DNA of 64,000 nucleotides from Cryobacterium adonitolivorans (GTDB taxonomy: Bacteria > Actinomycetota > Actinomycetes > Actinomycetales > Microbacteriaceae). Made by a program: the position numbers and the translations under genes. How positions within the stretch are numbered: the stretch's first letter is position 1; each line of letters opens with the position of its first letter. The DNA is taken from assembly GCF_004402695.1 (NCBI RefSeq), contig NZ_SOFL01000053.1, forward strand, positions 29,964 to 93,963. Direction: 5' to 3'. The notes under the pieces were generated by a model that saw only the letters and a program-made list of their open reading frames with translations, did no database searches and had not been told where the DNA came from. Below, piece by piece: positions 25,888-33,395 of the stretch.

Positions 25888-28800
25888 ATGCCGACCAGTG
25901 CTGCCGATGATTACGTCTCGGTCCTCCGTGATATCCAGCTTTCGCCTCATGCCGTCGAACCGGAGGCCCAGCTGACCAGGCCAGTCGCGGATCTGTTTGA
26001 AGGCCTCAGCCGGGAAGCAGGCATTGGCGTACTCTTCCTGCAGCGGGAGGCTCAGCTTGAAGGAGTGCGACCTGATTTCGCAGCATCGATAGATGGACGG
26101 CCTTGTGGATGGGTAGAGCTCAAGCGGCCAGGCCACTCCCTCGAAGGATCAGAGTGGATGGGACGCGAAATAGCGCAATGGGCTTCGCTGGCCCAACTCG
26201 ACTCCCTTCTGGTCTGCAACGGGGAAGCAGTTCGCCTTTACCGCGCGGGTGAGCAGATTGGCGAAGAAGCTATCCTGCCATCTGACGACGGCACATGGGA
26301 CGGGGCGCCCCTAGTCGCGTTATTGCAACTTTTCGCGACGATGAGACCGCCAGTGATTCGTGGTGTTCACCAGCTGGCAGTGGTCCTAGCCCCTATGGCG
26401 CGGCTATTGCGGGAACGAGTAGCCGCCGGTCTGACCGATGAGACGCCAAGGCCCGTCATCGCACAAGCGAAGGCGGTGTGGGCGGCAAACGTTCACGAGA
26501 AAGTAACCGACTCTCAATTTGCGTCCGACTTGGCACAGGTGATTGCCTACAGCCTCGCCATCGCAGCGTTGAGCGGCGGCGGAGATTCGAACGACGACGG
26601 CTTTGTGTCCTTGTCAGAGGCCCGACAAACCCTCCGGATCAGCAATGCAGTTCTTGCCGCCGCCCTTGGTCCGGTACTCGATATCCCTGGGCTTTCGGAA
26701 GAACTAGCCGTTGAGATTGGTGCCATCGAACGCTTGGTGTCAGTCGTTGACAGCCGAGCGATTGGGGCGGCCAAGGACAACCGAGGTGAACCGTGGTTGT
26801 GGTTCTACGAGGATTTCCTCTATGCGTACGATCCAATCGCGCGGGAGAAGGCCGGCGTGTATTACACGCCAGTCGATGTTGTGCAGTCTCAGGTTCAGCA
26901 CGTCGACTTCATTCTCAGGAAGCTATTTTCGAAGAAGCTCAGCTTCGCTGATGCTTCGGTTGTCACGTTGGACCCCGCAGCAGGATCGGGCACGTACCCC
27001 CTGGCTGTGATCGACCAGGCGCAGAAAGTCGCAATAGAGGTGCGTGGCGCGGCGGGGCCCAAGCAGGTTGTGAAACAACTAGCGGCCAACGTGATCGCCT
27101 TTGAGATACTGCCGGGGCCTTACGCAGTGGCCCAGCTGCGGATTGGCCGTCGGCTCGCCGACATGGACAACTCGTTGTTCCCGCCCGGGAACGTCAGGGT
27201 CTACTTGACAGACACTCTTGAAGATCCGAATGTGATTCCTGTTGCACTGCCCCTTTGGGGAGATGTCCAAGTGTTGGCCGAGGAGAGGGAACGTGCACGC
27301 GGGGTAAAGCACGACCAGCCCGTCACGGTAATCCTCGGCAACCCACCTTACGAACGAGGAGTAAAGGCAGACGGTAAGTGGGTTGTCAACCCGTCTAGCG
27401 GACGGTCGTTGTTTGACGATGTGATCGAGCCTGCGAAGACGGCTGGCATCATCTTCAGCGCCCAAGCAAGCCTTTACAACCACTACGTCTACTTCTGGAG
27501 ATGGGCACTCTGGAAAGCGTTTGAACAAGAACCCGACAGTCCAGCTGTTGTCAGCTTCATCACGGCATCCTCGTGGCTGAGCAATCCAGTCTTCGTGGGC
27601 CTGAGAGGTATTGCCCTTGAACATGCCGACGAAATTTGGGTGACGGACTTGGGCGGTGAGGGGCGGGGCAACAACGCTGAAGACAACGTATTTGCGATTC
27701 AGACGCCCGTCGCTATCGTGACGGTATTCCGACGGGGGAAGGGCCAGAAGACGCCCGCCACGGTTTATTACCGGCGGGTCTCCGGTAAGAGGGCGGACAA
27801 GCTCCACGAGCTTCGGACGTTGTCGAATCCGCACGAGTCACCAAGTGACTGGACGGAACTTGCGGGCAACGCCACGCTCGGCTTTGTTCCAATTCCGGCC
27901 CGTACTCAATGGGAGACGTTTCCCAACCTCGTAGACATTTTTCCCTGGCAGCAGCCAGGCGTGAAGGTCAACCGGGCGTGGCCCTACGCCACTCAACGAG
28001 AGGTCTTGCGGAAGCGTTGGGACTCCTTGCTCGCAACGCCGAACGCAGTCGCACGCGCAGAGAAGTTCGTCACTCCGTCGTCCGGCCGCAACATATTCAC
28101 TCAGGTCTCTGGGATGCAGAAGATTTCGGAACTCCTCCCGGGAGCCAGCCCTCGTTCCATAGTCAGATACGCCGCCCGCCCGTTCGATCAGCAATGGATT
28201 CTCAATGATCCCCGCTTGATAAATCTCGAACGACCGGCGCTCTGGGCATCGCTGTCCCACCAACAACTATTTATGTGTTCGATGAACACGAGTCCCTTGG
28301 GCCATGGCCCGGCCATCACCGTAGCCGTAGCCCCGCCCGACTTGCACTATTTCAGAGGGAGCTTCGGAGGAAAGGATGTGATTCCGCTCTATCGGGACGC
28401 CACCGGAACTCCGAACCTACCGGCAGGACTAACGGCGCTCCTCGCCGTGACCTATGGCTATGCCGTCGCACCGGAGGACGTCGCGGCATACGCTTTCGGC
28501 ATCCTCGCCCAGCCAGGCTTTCGTGAACTGTTCAAGTCCGAGTTGGAGGTTCCGGGGGCGAGAGTGCCATTTACCAAGGACCCGATCCTGTTTGCGCGCA
28601 CACGCGACGTTGGAGCTGACCTCATCTACGCGCAAACATTCGGTTCCCGCCTAACAAGTCGCGCGTCTAAGGACGACTTTTCACAACTATTCGGACTCAC
28701 TTGGCTCAAACCCGTTACTCGCCTTCACGACGATTCTGAAATTTCGTATGACGCACCAACGAGGACGTTGACTGTGGCCGACGGCGAACTGACTGGCGTA

Positions 28801-29106
28801 TCCCCGGACGTGTGGGAGTTCTCTGTGAGTGGATGGCCGGTGGTACAACGGTGGCTGCAGAACAGGAGCGCCCTCGGGCGGGGCCATATCCGGACGAAGC
28901 CGAAACCGCTCGACAAGATCCGTCCCACTCAGTGGATAGACGAGTGGAACGATGAACTGCTCGACCTCCTCAAGGCACTCACTCGGACAGTCAACCTAAA
29001 GGCCGAACAAGAGCTCTTGCTTCAGGAAGTGCTCCAATCGGACCTTTTCGACGTCGCAGAGTTCCCTATTCCCACGGACGCGGAGCGAGCAGAACCGAGC
29101 CACTAG
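25888..29106 (+). CDS. Fused restriction endonuclease-methyltransferase, type IIG/ISP-like
   Basis: This single chain of 1072 residues has an N-terminal PD-(D/E)xK nuclease: D63 in RPDF and E77-L-K79 in WVELKRPG. A helical linker runs from about 100 to 330. The gamma-class N6-adenine methyltransferase core has motif I LDPAAGSGTY (D362) and motif IV N485PPY488. A long C-terminal region is the probable target-recognition domain. This layout matches type IIG/type ISP enzymes, which cut and modify with one polypeptide. The start at 25888 has a GGGGGA site. No translocase motor is evident. It is the main defence cargo of the element. Confidence 0.9.
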   Translation: MPTSAADDYVSVLRDIQLSPHAVEPEAQLTRPVADLFEGLSREAGIGVLFLQREAQLEGVRPDFAASIDGRPCGWVELKRPGHSLEGSEWMGREIAQWASLAQLDSLLVCNGEAVRLYRAGEQIGEEAILPSDDGTWDGAPLVALLQLFATMRPPVIRGVHQLAVVLAPMARLLRERVAAGLTDETPRPVIAQAKAVWAANVHEKVTDSQFASDLAQVIAYSLAIAALSGGGDSNDDGFVSLSEARQTLRISNAVLAAALGPVLDIPGLSEELAVEIGAIERLVSVVDSRAIGAAKDNRGEPWLWFYEDFLYAYDPIAREKAGVYYTPVDVVQSQVQHVDFILRKLFSKKLSFADASVVTLDPAAGSGTYPLAVIDQAQKVAIEVRGAAGPKQVVKQLAANVIAFEILPGPYAVAQLRIGRRLADMDNSLFPPGNVRVYLTDTLEDPNVIPVALPLWGDVQVLAEERERARGVKHDQPVTVILGNPPYERGVKADGKWVVNPSSGRSLFDDVIEPAKTAGIIFSAQASLYNHYVYFWRWALWKAFEQEPDSPAVVSFITASSWLSNPVFVGLRGIALEHADEIWVTDLGGEGRGNNAEDNVFAIQTPVAIVTVFRRGKGQKTPATVYYRRVSGKRADKLHELRTLSNPHESPSDWTELAGNATLGFVPIPARTQWETFPNLVDIFPWQQPGVKVNRAWPYATQREVLRKRWDSLLATPNAVARAEKFVTPSSGRNIFTQVSGMQKISELLPGASPRSIVRYAARPFDQQWILNDPRLINLERPALWASLSHQQLFMCSMNTSPLGHGPAITVAVAPPDLHYFRGSFGGKDVIPLYRDATGTPNLPAGLTALLAVTYGYAVAPEDVAAYAFGILAQPGFRELFKSELEVPGARVPFTKDPILFARTRDVGADLIYAQTFGSRLTSRASKDDFSQLFGLTWLKPVTRLHDDSEISYDAPTRTLTVADGELTGVSPDVWEFSVSGWPVVQRWLQNRSALGRGHIRTKPKPLDKIRPTQWIDEWNDELLDLLKALTRTVNLKAEQELLLQEVLQSDLFDVAEFPIPTDAERAEPSH

Positions 29107-29427
29107 GAACCTACGGGGCGACGCGAGTCGGGGCGGAGTCGAACCGATTGCCGCGCGGTAGTGAATCAGCGACCCGTCGACTCCTCTACAGAGGTGCGCC
29201 AACCGCCCCCATGTTCCCGTCGAGGTGCGGCAGGTTGGCCTGCATAGACGCCGATCTTGGACTGTCTTTTCGTCACCACTAGTCTTCGGGCGGCTGCGGG
29301 CACACTTGGCGACCCGTTGGATCTCTGACGCGTCTACGTCCTCAACGGGCCGTAGGGCCTGGGGGTGTTTGCAGTACCCATTTTTCAAGGCAATTCCAGA
29401 AAAGATGCATTAAGAACGTGTCGGGTT
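29107..29427. other. Noncoding right end of the element
   Basis: About 320 bases lie between the restriction gene and attR. At 29130-29209 GGGGCGG and CCGCCCC face each other, and inside lie GGAGTCGA and TCGACTCC (29135-29142 and 29177-29184). The minus strand also carries GGTTCGACTCC, which looks like a tRNA T-arm, but no full cloverleaf forms. I see no gene. The block may be a structured RNA, a terminator or a tRNA relic. Confidence 0.4.
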
Positions 29428-29450
29428 TGCGATTTTCCCCAGGCTGTTCG
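29400..29450 (+). other. attR of the integrative element
   Basis: Element sequence ends with TTA (29410-29412), three bases, ACGTGT (29416-29421), CGGG and TT (29426-29427). Chromosomal tadC resumes as T GCG ATT TTC CCC. Joined to the attL arm, the circular attP would be TTA-N3-ACGTGT-N4-TT-N4-ACACGT-N3-TAA, a symmetric site about the TT core. Confidence 0.85.
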
Positions 29451-29470
29451 TGCTGCAGGCCGGCTTCTAG
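29428..29470 (+). pseudogene. Displaced 3' end of tadC
   Basis: In the tadC frame these bases read (F)AIFPRLFVLQAGF and stop with TAG at 29468-29470, the normal C-terminus of an actinobacterial TadC. They lie 75 bases before flp, as expected for an uninterrupted tad operon. The fragment has no start and is not expressed alone. Confidence 0.85.
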
Positions 29471-29545
29471 ACATCCCCGACCAGAACCGATCCAGCCGAA
29501 CCGCCCCGCTTCATCCGTGCCCCACCCGAGAGAAAGCAGGACACC

Positions 29546-29731
29546 GTGAGCGTTACCACCCAGCTTCAGGACCGTATCCGCAGAGGGCTGCACGACGAGA
29601 GCGGTGACGTGCCGGGCTGGGTGTTGATCACCCTGATGACGGCTGGGCTCGTCATGATCATCTGGGGTCTGGCCGGCCCCGCCCTCAGCGGCATCTTCGA
29701 GCAAGCCATCGATCGGGTCAGTGGCATCTAG
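29546..29731 (+). CDS. Flp-type pilin-like small protein
   Basis: This 61-residue protein has a short basic N-terminus, the processing region DESGDVPGW and one long hydrophobic helix (VLITLMTAGLVMIIWGLAGPAL), as in actinobacterial Flp pilins. Gly-Asp-Val-Pro replaces the classical Gly-(Glu) cleavage context, so the exact cleavage site is unclear. The GTG start at 29546 has AGGAC just upstream. It would form the pilus shaft. The integrated element separates it from tadA-tadB-tadC. Confidence 0.85.
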   Translation: MSVTTQLQDRIRRGLHDESGDVPGWVLITLMTAGLVMIIWGLAGPALSGIFEQAIDRVSGI

Positions 29732-29750
29732 CGGATGCCCTGATACCGAA

Positions 29751-30161
29751 ATGATCCGCAGGTGGCGGTGTGCGCCGGGCGCCGCCGAGCGTGGCACGGC
29801 GGTGGCCGAATTCGTGATGGTGGCGGCGCTACTCACCGCGCTCACGCTGGCCGTGCTGCAGCTCGCGCTCGCCCTGCACATCCGCAACACGGTGCTGGAC
29901 GCGGCAGCGGAAGGCGCCCGGTACGCCGCGCTGGCCGACAGCGGCCTTGCGCAAGGCGCCGCACGCAGCCGTGACCTGATCACAGCGGCACTGGGACCGG
30001 CCTACGCCGCCGATGTCACCGCCAGCTACGCCGATGTCGCCGGACAGGCCGGCGTGCAGGTGCGGGTGGTGGCCCCGCTGCCGATGTTCGGACTGCTGGG
30101 CATGGACCGTGGCCTGGAGGTGAGGGGACATGCGGCCGTGGAGGGGCTGGAAACCGGGTGA
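29751..30161 (+). CDS. TadE-like minor pilin
   Basis: This 136-residue protein has the TadE signature: a short positively charged start, then ERGTAVAEFVMVAALLTALTLAVLQLALALHIRNTV, a single membrane helix with Glu near its start. The rest is extracytoplasmic. The ATG at 29751 is preferred; a GTG at 29721 inside the flp stop region would add 10 residues. TadE proteins act as minor pilins or assembly factors of the Tad pilus. Confidence 0.88.
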   Translation: MIRRWRCAPGAAERGTAVAEFVMVAALLTALTLAVLQLALALHIRNTVLDAAAEGARYAALADSGLAQGAARSRDLITAALGPAYAADVTASYADVAGQAGVQVRVVAPLPMFGLLGMDRGLEVRGHAAVEGLETG

Positions 30162-30606
30162 CCGATGGTGGCTGCCGACCGGAGACCGCGGGTCGGCCTC
30201 TCTCGAGTTCATCACCGCCGGCCTGATCCTGTTGGTGCCGCTGGTCTACCTGGTGCTGACGATGTCGGTGGTGCAGGGGGGTGCATTCGCCGTGGAGGGT
30301 GCGGCCCGGCAGGCGGCCCGGGTCTACGTCCAGGCGCCCACCCACGGCGACGCTGAGGCCCGCGCCGAGCGTGCCGTACTGGTGGGGCTGGCCGACTACG
30401 GAATAGATGCGGCCGACGCCGAGGTGAGCATCACATGCCAGGGGTCCGCCGTGTGCCTGTCCCGCCGCAGCGTGGTGACCGTGACAGTGCGGGTTGTCGT
30501 CGACCTGCCCTTCGTGCCCGCCGTCATCACCCAATCTCACGGTGGCAGCATCCCGCTGCAGGCTTCGGCCACCCAAACGGTGTCCAGATTCTGGCACGAG
30601 GGGTGA
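30130..30606 (+). CDS. TadE/TadF-like pseudopilin
   Basis: This 158-residue protein has DRGSASLEFITAGLILLVPLVYLVLTMSVVQGGAFAVEGAARQAAR, the single-helix TadE/F pattern with Glu at position +5 of the helix, followed by an extracytoplasmic domain with a Cys pair (ITCQGSAVCLS). It overlaps the previous gene by 32 bases and has a GAGG site. It is probably a second minor pilin. Confidence 0.85.
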   Translation: MRPWRGWKPGDRWWLPTGDRGSASLEFITAGLILLVPLVYLVLTMSVVQGGAFAVEGAARQAARVYVQAPTHGDAEARAERAVLVGLADYGIDAADAEVSITCQGSAVCLSRRSVVTVTVRVVVDLPFVPAVITQSHGGSIPLQASATQTVSRFWHEG

Positions 30607-30611
30607 CCCCG

Positions 30612-31073
30612 ATGGCGCACAGGACCGACAGCGGCGTCGGCCGCGGCGACCGGAGCGAGGACGGTTCGACCCTGTTGCTCACGATCTTCTACGGCTTTTT
30701 GGCTCTCCTGGTGGTGCTGATTGTGGTGGCTGCCACGAGCCTCTACCTCGAGCGCAAGAAGCTCTTCACGCTGGCGGATGGTGCGGCGCTCGCCGCGGCC
30801 GAATCGTTCACCCTCGACTCGGTCGAGATCGAGGACGGTGAACTGCATGCGGCCCTGACGACCGGCGAGATCCGCGCCGCCGCGACCGCGTACCTGGCCG
30901 CGGCGCCGCATCCGGGCATCGACAATCTGGTGCTGGCCCGCGCCGACACGGCGGACGGCCAAAGCGCAACGATCACCCTGCGAGCCTGGTGGCGTCCACC
31001 CGTGGTCACTCTGTTCGTGCCTGACGGCCTGCCCGTGGAGGTGACGGCGGTGGCCCGGTCGGTGTTCCACTGA
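30612..31073 (+). CDS. TadG-like pilus-associated protein
   Basis: The ATG at 30612 has GAGGGG about 8 bases upstream; a GTG at 30603 overlapping the previous stop is also possible. The 153-residue product has RSEDGSTLLLTIFYGFLALLVVLIVVAATSLYLERKKLFTLADGAALAAAE, the conserved N-terminal TadG helix with ADGAALAAA. The long von Willebrand-like part of full TadG is absent, as is common in actinobacteria. It is the last gene of the tad locus. Confidence 0.85.
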   Translation: MAHRTDSGVGRGDRSEDGSTLLLTIFYGFLALLVVLIVVAATSLYLERKKLFTLADGAALAAAESFTLDSVEIEDGELHAALTTGEIRAAATAYLAAAPHPGIDNLVLARADTADGQSATITLRAWWRPPVVTLFVPDGLPVEVTAVARSVFH

Positions 31074-31246
31074 TCTGAGCCGAGGGCTCCCTGCTGTTCA
31101 CCGGGGTACACCGCGGCTCTGCGCGGCCCGGTTACCGTCGTCGTGTTAGTCCGGGTCCAGCGTCAACTTACACACCAAGTTCGAGGGGAAACACCCTGTA
31201 CCGGGCGTCCATGTCATCCATCTGACGGCCCGGGCGCAGCGCGCTC

Positions 31247-31928
31247 ATGGTCGCAGCCACCGGCCTCATCGCCGGCGCCAGCATCCTTGCTCCTGCAGGT
31301 CGAAGGCGCCAGCATAGACAAGCGCGACCACGCCGCGGATGCCTGCGGCCAGGTCGGCGAGACCGTCGACCTCGATGAGGCCGTGCAGTCTGCCCTCGCC
31401 TTCGCCAAGGCCGACGGCAACACCCTCTCGTAGTGCTCCTCCGCTGCGGCCGACCCGCTGGGCGTGGCCGACGTGATCGATGGCCAGGCCGTGTTCACCG
31501 GCACGGCGCCGACCGTCCCCGGGTAGTACACGGTCACCCTCACCGGTGTCCAGACCGGCGTCTCGGTGTCGACCACGCTGACCGATGCCGCGGCGGGTTC
31601 GACCCCGGCGCCGACGGCTGCGCCGGCCGGGACGGTCTCAGGCACCGGCCGCACGAACACCGTGGCGGCACGAGTAGCAGCGGCCGTCGGCGGCGTCCTC
31701 GCGTCCACCGGCGCGCAGGTCGCTCCGCTGGTCGGCGCAGCCGCGCTGCTGCTGGCTGCGGGCGGGGTGCTCATCGCGGTTCGTCGTCTCCGTCACCGCC
31801 TCATCTGGCCCAACCTCGTTCGGGCCGGTCGCCTGGAAACCCAGCGCAGGCCGTTCCTGTCGGTGCGGCCCTCGTCGGGGGCAGGCCCAGGAATCGGCGC
31901 GCCAGGCTCGGTGGAGTTCCAAGGATGA
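31247..31928 (+). pseudogene. Decayed LAxTG cell-wall-anchored surface protein gene
   Basis: A signal-peptide-like start (ATG at 31247, hydrophobic, ending GASILAPAG) is in a different frame from what follows. The body then reads in one frame through two TAG codons (31431-31433 and 31524-31526), past DPLGVADVIDGQAVFTG and YTVTLTGVQTGVSVSTTLTD. It ends in LASTG, a hydrophobic helix and the basic RRLRHR, a sortase sorting signal. The normal stop is also lost, adding about 40 out-of-character residues. One frameshift and two amber codons make it a pseudogene. Confidence 0.75.
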
Positions 31929-32248
31929 AACGCATCGACCACTACGGTAGATGCTTCACCGTCTCGGACCGGTTCGCGGATGGGCTCGTGAGCTACCTCA
32001 ACGACGCCGTGACCGCGGGCAAGCCGCTGAGGGAGTTCTTCCCGGTGCGCTGCTACACCACCGACCCGGCCCGGACCCTTGGCGTCACCGTCCAGGTGTC
32101 CGGCGTGCCGATGCTGGTGTACCCGGCCGATGCGGTCTTCGGCGGCGTCGCCGAGATCGAGGATGACCCGGCTGCCCTGGAACGTTTGGGCAAACGGCGC
32201 GGCTGCCCCAACGCAACGCGCTACGAGCCGTCGGTGGATGGCCGGTAG
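31925..32248 (+). CDS. Hypothetical small protein (107 residues)
   Basis: The ATG at 31925 has GGAG 8 bases upstream. The protein is soluble and starts MKRIDHYGRCFTVSDRFADGLVSYLNDAV, with a C-terminal RLGKRRGCPNATRYEPSVDGR. I recognise no family. It lies between the decayed surface protein gene and the EamA transporter. Confidence 0.7.
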   Translation: MKRIDHYGRCFTVSDRFADGLVSYLNDAVTAGKPLREFFPVRCYTTDPARTLGVTVQVSGVPMLVYPADAVFGGVAEIEDDPAALERLGKRRGCPNATRYEPSVDGR

Positions 32249-32287
32249 TGTCGTCGGAGTGCCGCAACCGGTCGGCGGGGGAGAACA

Positions 32288-33172
32288 GTGACAGCCAAGC
32301 GTGACCGCCTCACCGGCGCCGGAGCCCAACTCGTCACCGAGGTGACCATTAACTACGGCTCGTCGTTGGCCGGGCTGCTCATCCCTGTGGTCGGCTCGCC
32401 CGTGGTCGTGGCGATGCGCCAGCTGGTGATGGCGATCACCGTGCTGCCGTTCTACCGGCCCAAGTTCGTCACCTTCACCTGGGCCCGGCTGTGGCCCGCG
32501 CTGCTGCTGGGCGTGGTGCTCGCGGTGATGAACCTCACCTTCTACGAGTCGGTGGACCGGCTCGGCCTCGGCGTGGCCGCGACCATCGAGTTCCTCGGCC
32601 CGTTCGCCGTGGCCCTGGCCGCCTCCCGCCGCTTCCTCGACTTCGTCTGCGCGGCCGCGGCCGCAGGCGGGGTGTTCCTGCTCACCTGGTCGGATGGCAC
32701 GCTCGACCCGTTCGGCATCGCCCTCGCGCTCACCGCGGCGGCGGCCTGGGCCGGCTACATCCTGCTGACCCGCCGGGTGGCCACCCAGCTGCCGGGTCTG
32801 GAAGGCATCACCATCGCCAGCCTGGTCAGTCTGGTGTTGCTCGTTCCGCTGGCGCTGGTCACGGTGGACTACTCGAAGCTTAACTGGGGCGTGATCGGCC
32901 TGCTCGTCGTCGTGGGCGTGCTGTCGTCGGCGTTCCCATACACGCTGGACACGTTCATCCTGCGCCGGATCACCCCGCGGCTCTACGCGATCATCACGAG
33001 CTTCGGCCCGGTGGTCGCGGCGGTCTTCGGCGTGCTGGTGCTCGGCGAGACCCTGCTGCTGCAGCAGCAGATCGCCATCGTCGTTGTGTGCACTGCCGCA
33101 GGCGCGGCGATCGCTACCCAACGCGAACTACCGGTGTCCGATCTCGAGCGCACCGCCCGCGCCATCCCGTAG
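32288..33172 (+). CDS. EamA/RhtA-type drug/metabolite transporter
   Basis: This 294-residue membrane protein has ten hydrophobic segments in two EamA halves. GVAATIEFLGPFAVALAASRR and the matching C-terminal AIITSFGPVVAAVFGVLVLGE are typical of the RhtA/inner-membrane amino acid exporter group. The GTG start at 32288 has a GGGGGAG site. The substrate, perhaps threonine/homoserine or another amino acid, is inferred from family only. Confidence 0.9.
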   Translation: MTAKRDRLTGAGAQLVTEVTINYGSSLAGLLIPVVGSPVVVAMRQLVMAITVLPFYRPKFVTFTWARLWPALLLGVVLAVMNLTFYESVDRLGLGVAATIEFLGPFAVALAASRRFLDFVCAAAAAGGVFLLTWSDGTLDPFGIALALTAAAAWAGYILLTRRVATQLPGLEGITIASLVSLVLLVPLALVTVDYSKLNWGVIGLLVVVGVLSSAFPYTLDTFILRRITPRLYAIITSFGPVVAAVFGVLVLGETLLLQQQIAIVVVCTAAGAAIATQRELPVSDLERTARAIP

Positions 33173-33272
33173 ACGCCCCCGGCGCCATCCGCAAGCGACG
33201 ATTTTTAGCGACACCGCAGCGCCGACTTGCCGCAGAATCCCTCAGCACAGGCTGACACAGAGGGACCTCACC

Positions 33273-33333
33273 TCGACTTGCCGCAAACGGCCCTTTCGAC
33301 GGCTCCAAACGGGCATGTCGCGGCAACTCGGCG
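33273..33333. repeat. Extragenic palindromic repeat, copy 2
   Basis: TTGCCGC and GCGGCAA face each other across about 38 bases that include AAACGGCCC and AAACGGGC. The words and order match those at 9225-9284. It lies in the 223-base gap between convergent EamA and rmuC genes, consistent with a bidirectional terminator or REP-like element. Confidence 0.4.
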
Positions 33334-33395
33334 GGGCGCATTGCTCGGCGGGGTGTGCCGCGGCGTGCCGAATGTTGCCGGGGGAGTTGAGCAGT

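Larger units (their letters stand above)
19466..29427 (+). mobile_element. 9.96-kb integrative element inserted in tadC, with HUH Rep and restriction-modification cargo
   Basis: The boundaries come from the broken tadC: codons up to ATT CTC join the T at 29428 across the shared TT to give TTT GCG ATT TTC CCC, which restores TadC. Inside lie a serine integrase, an HUH Rep with three small companion genes, an iteron array, an HNH-type gene, a DNA methyltransferase and a fused restriction-modification enzyme. No FtsK/TraB translocase, relaxase, capsid or tail gene is visible. By eye the GC content and codon use are clearly lower than in the flanks. It could be an integrated rolling-circle plasmid, a relic of an actinomycete integrative element, or a satellite that borrows transfer functions. 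Confidence 0.9.

Noticed and set aside
19494..29106. Prophage
   Set aside because: No capsid, terminase, portal, tail or lysis gene is present in the 10 kb.
29130..29209. A tRNA gene at the right end of the element
   Set aside because: The T-arm word is present but acceptor, D and anticodon stems do not pair in register, so it was not called as a tRNA.
31424..31530. Amber recoding (read-through TAG) in the surface protein gene
   Set aside because: A separate frameshift in the signal region and loss of the normal stop make simple gene decay more likely.
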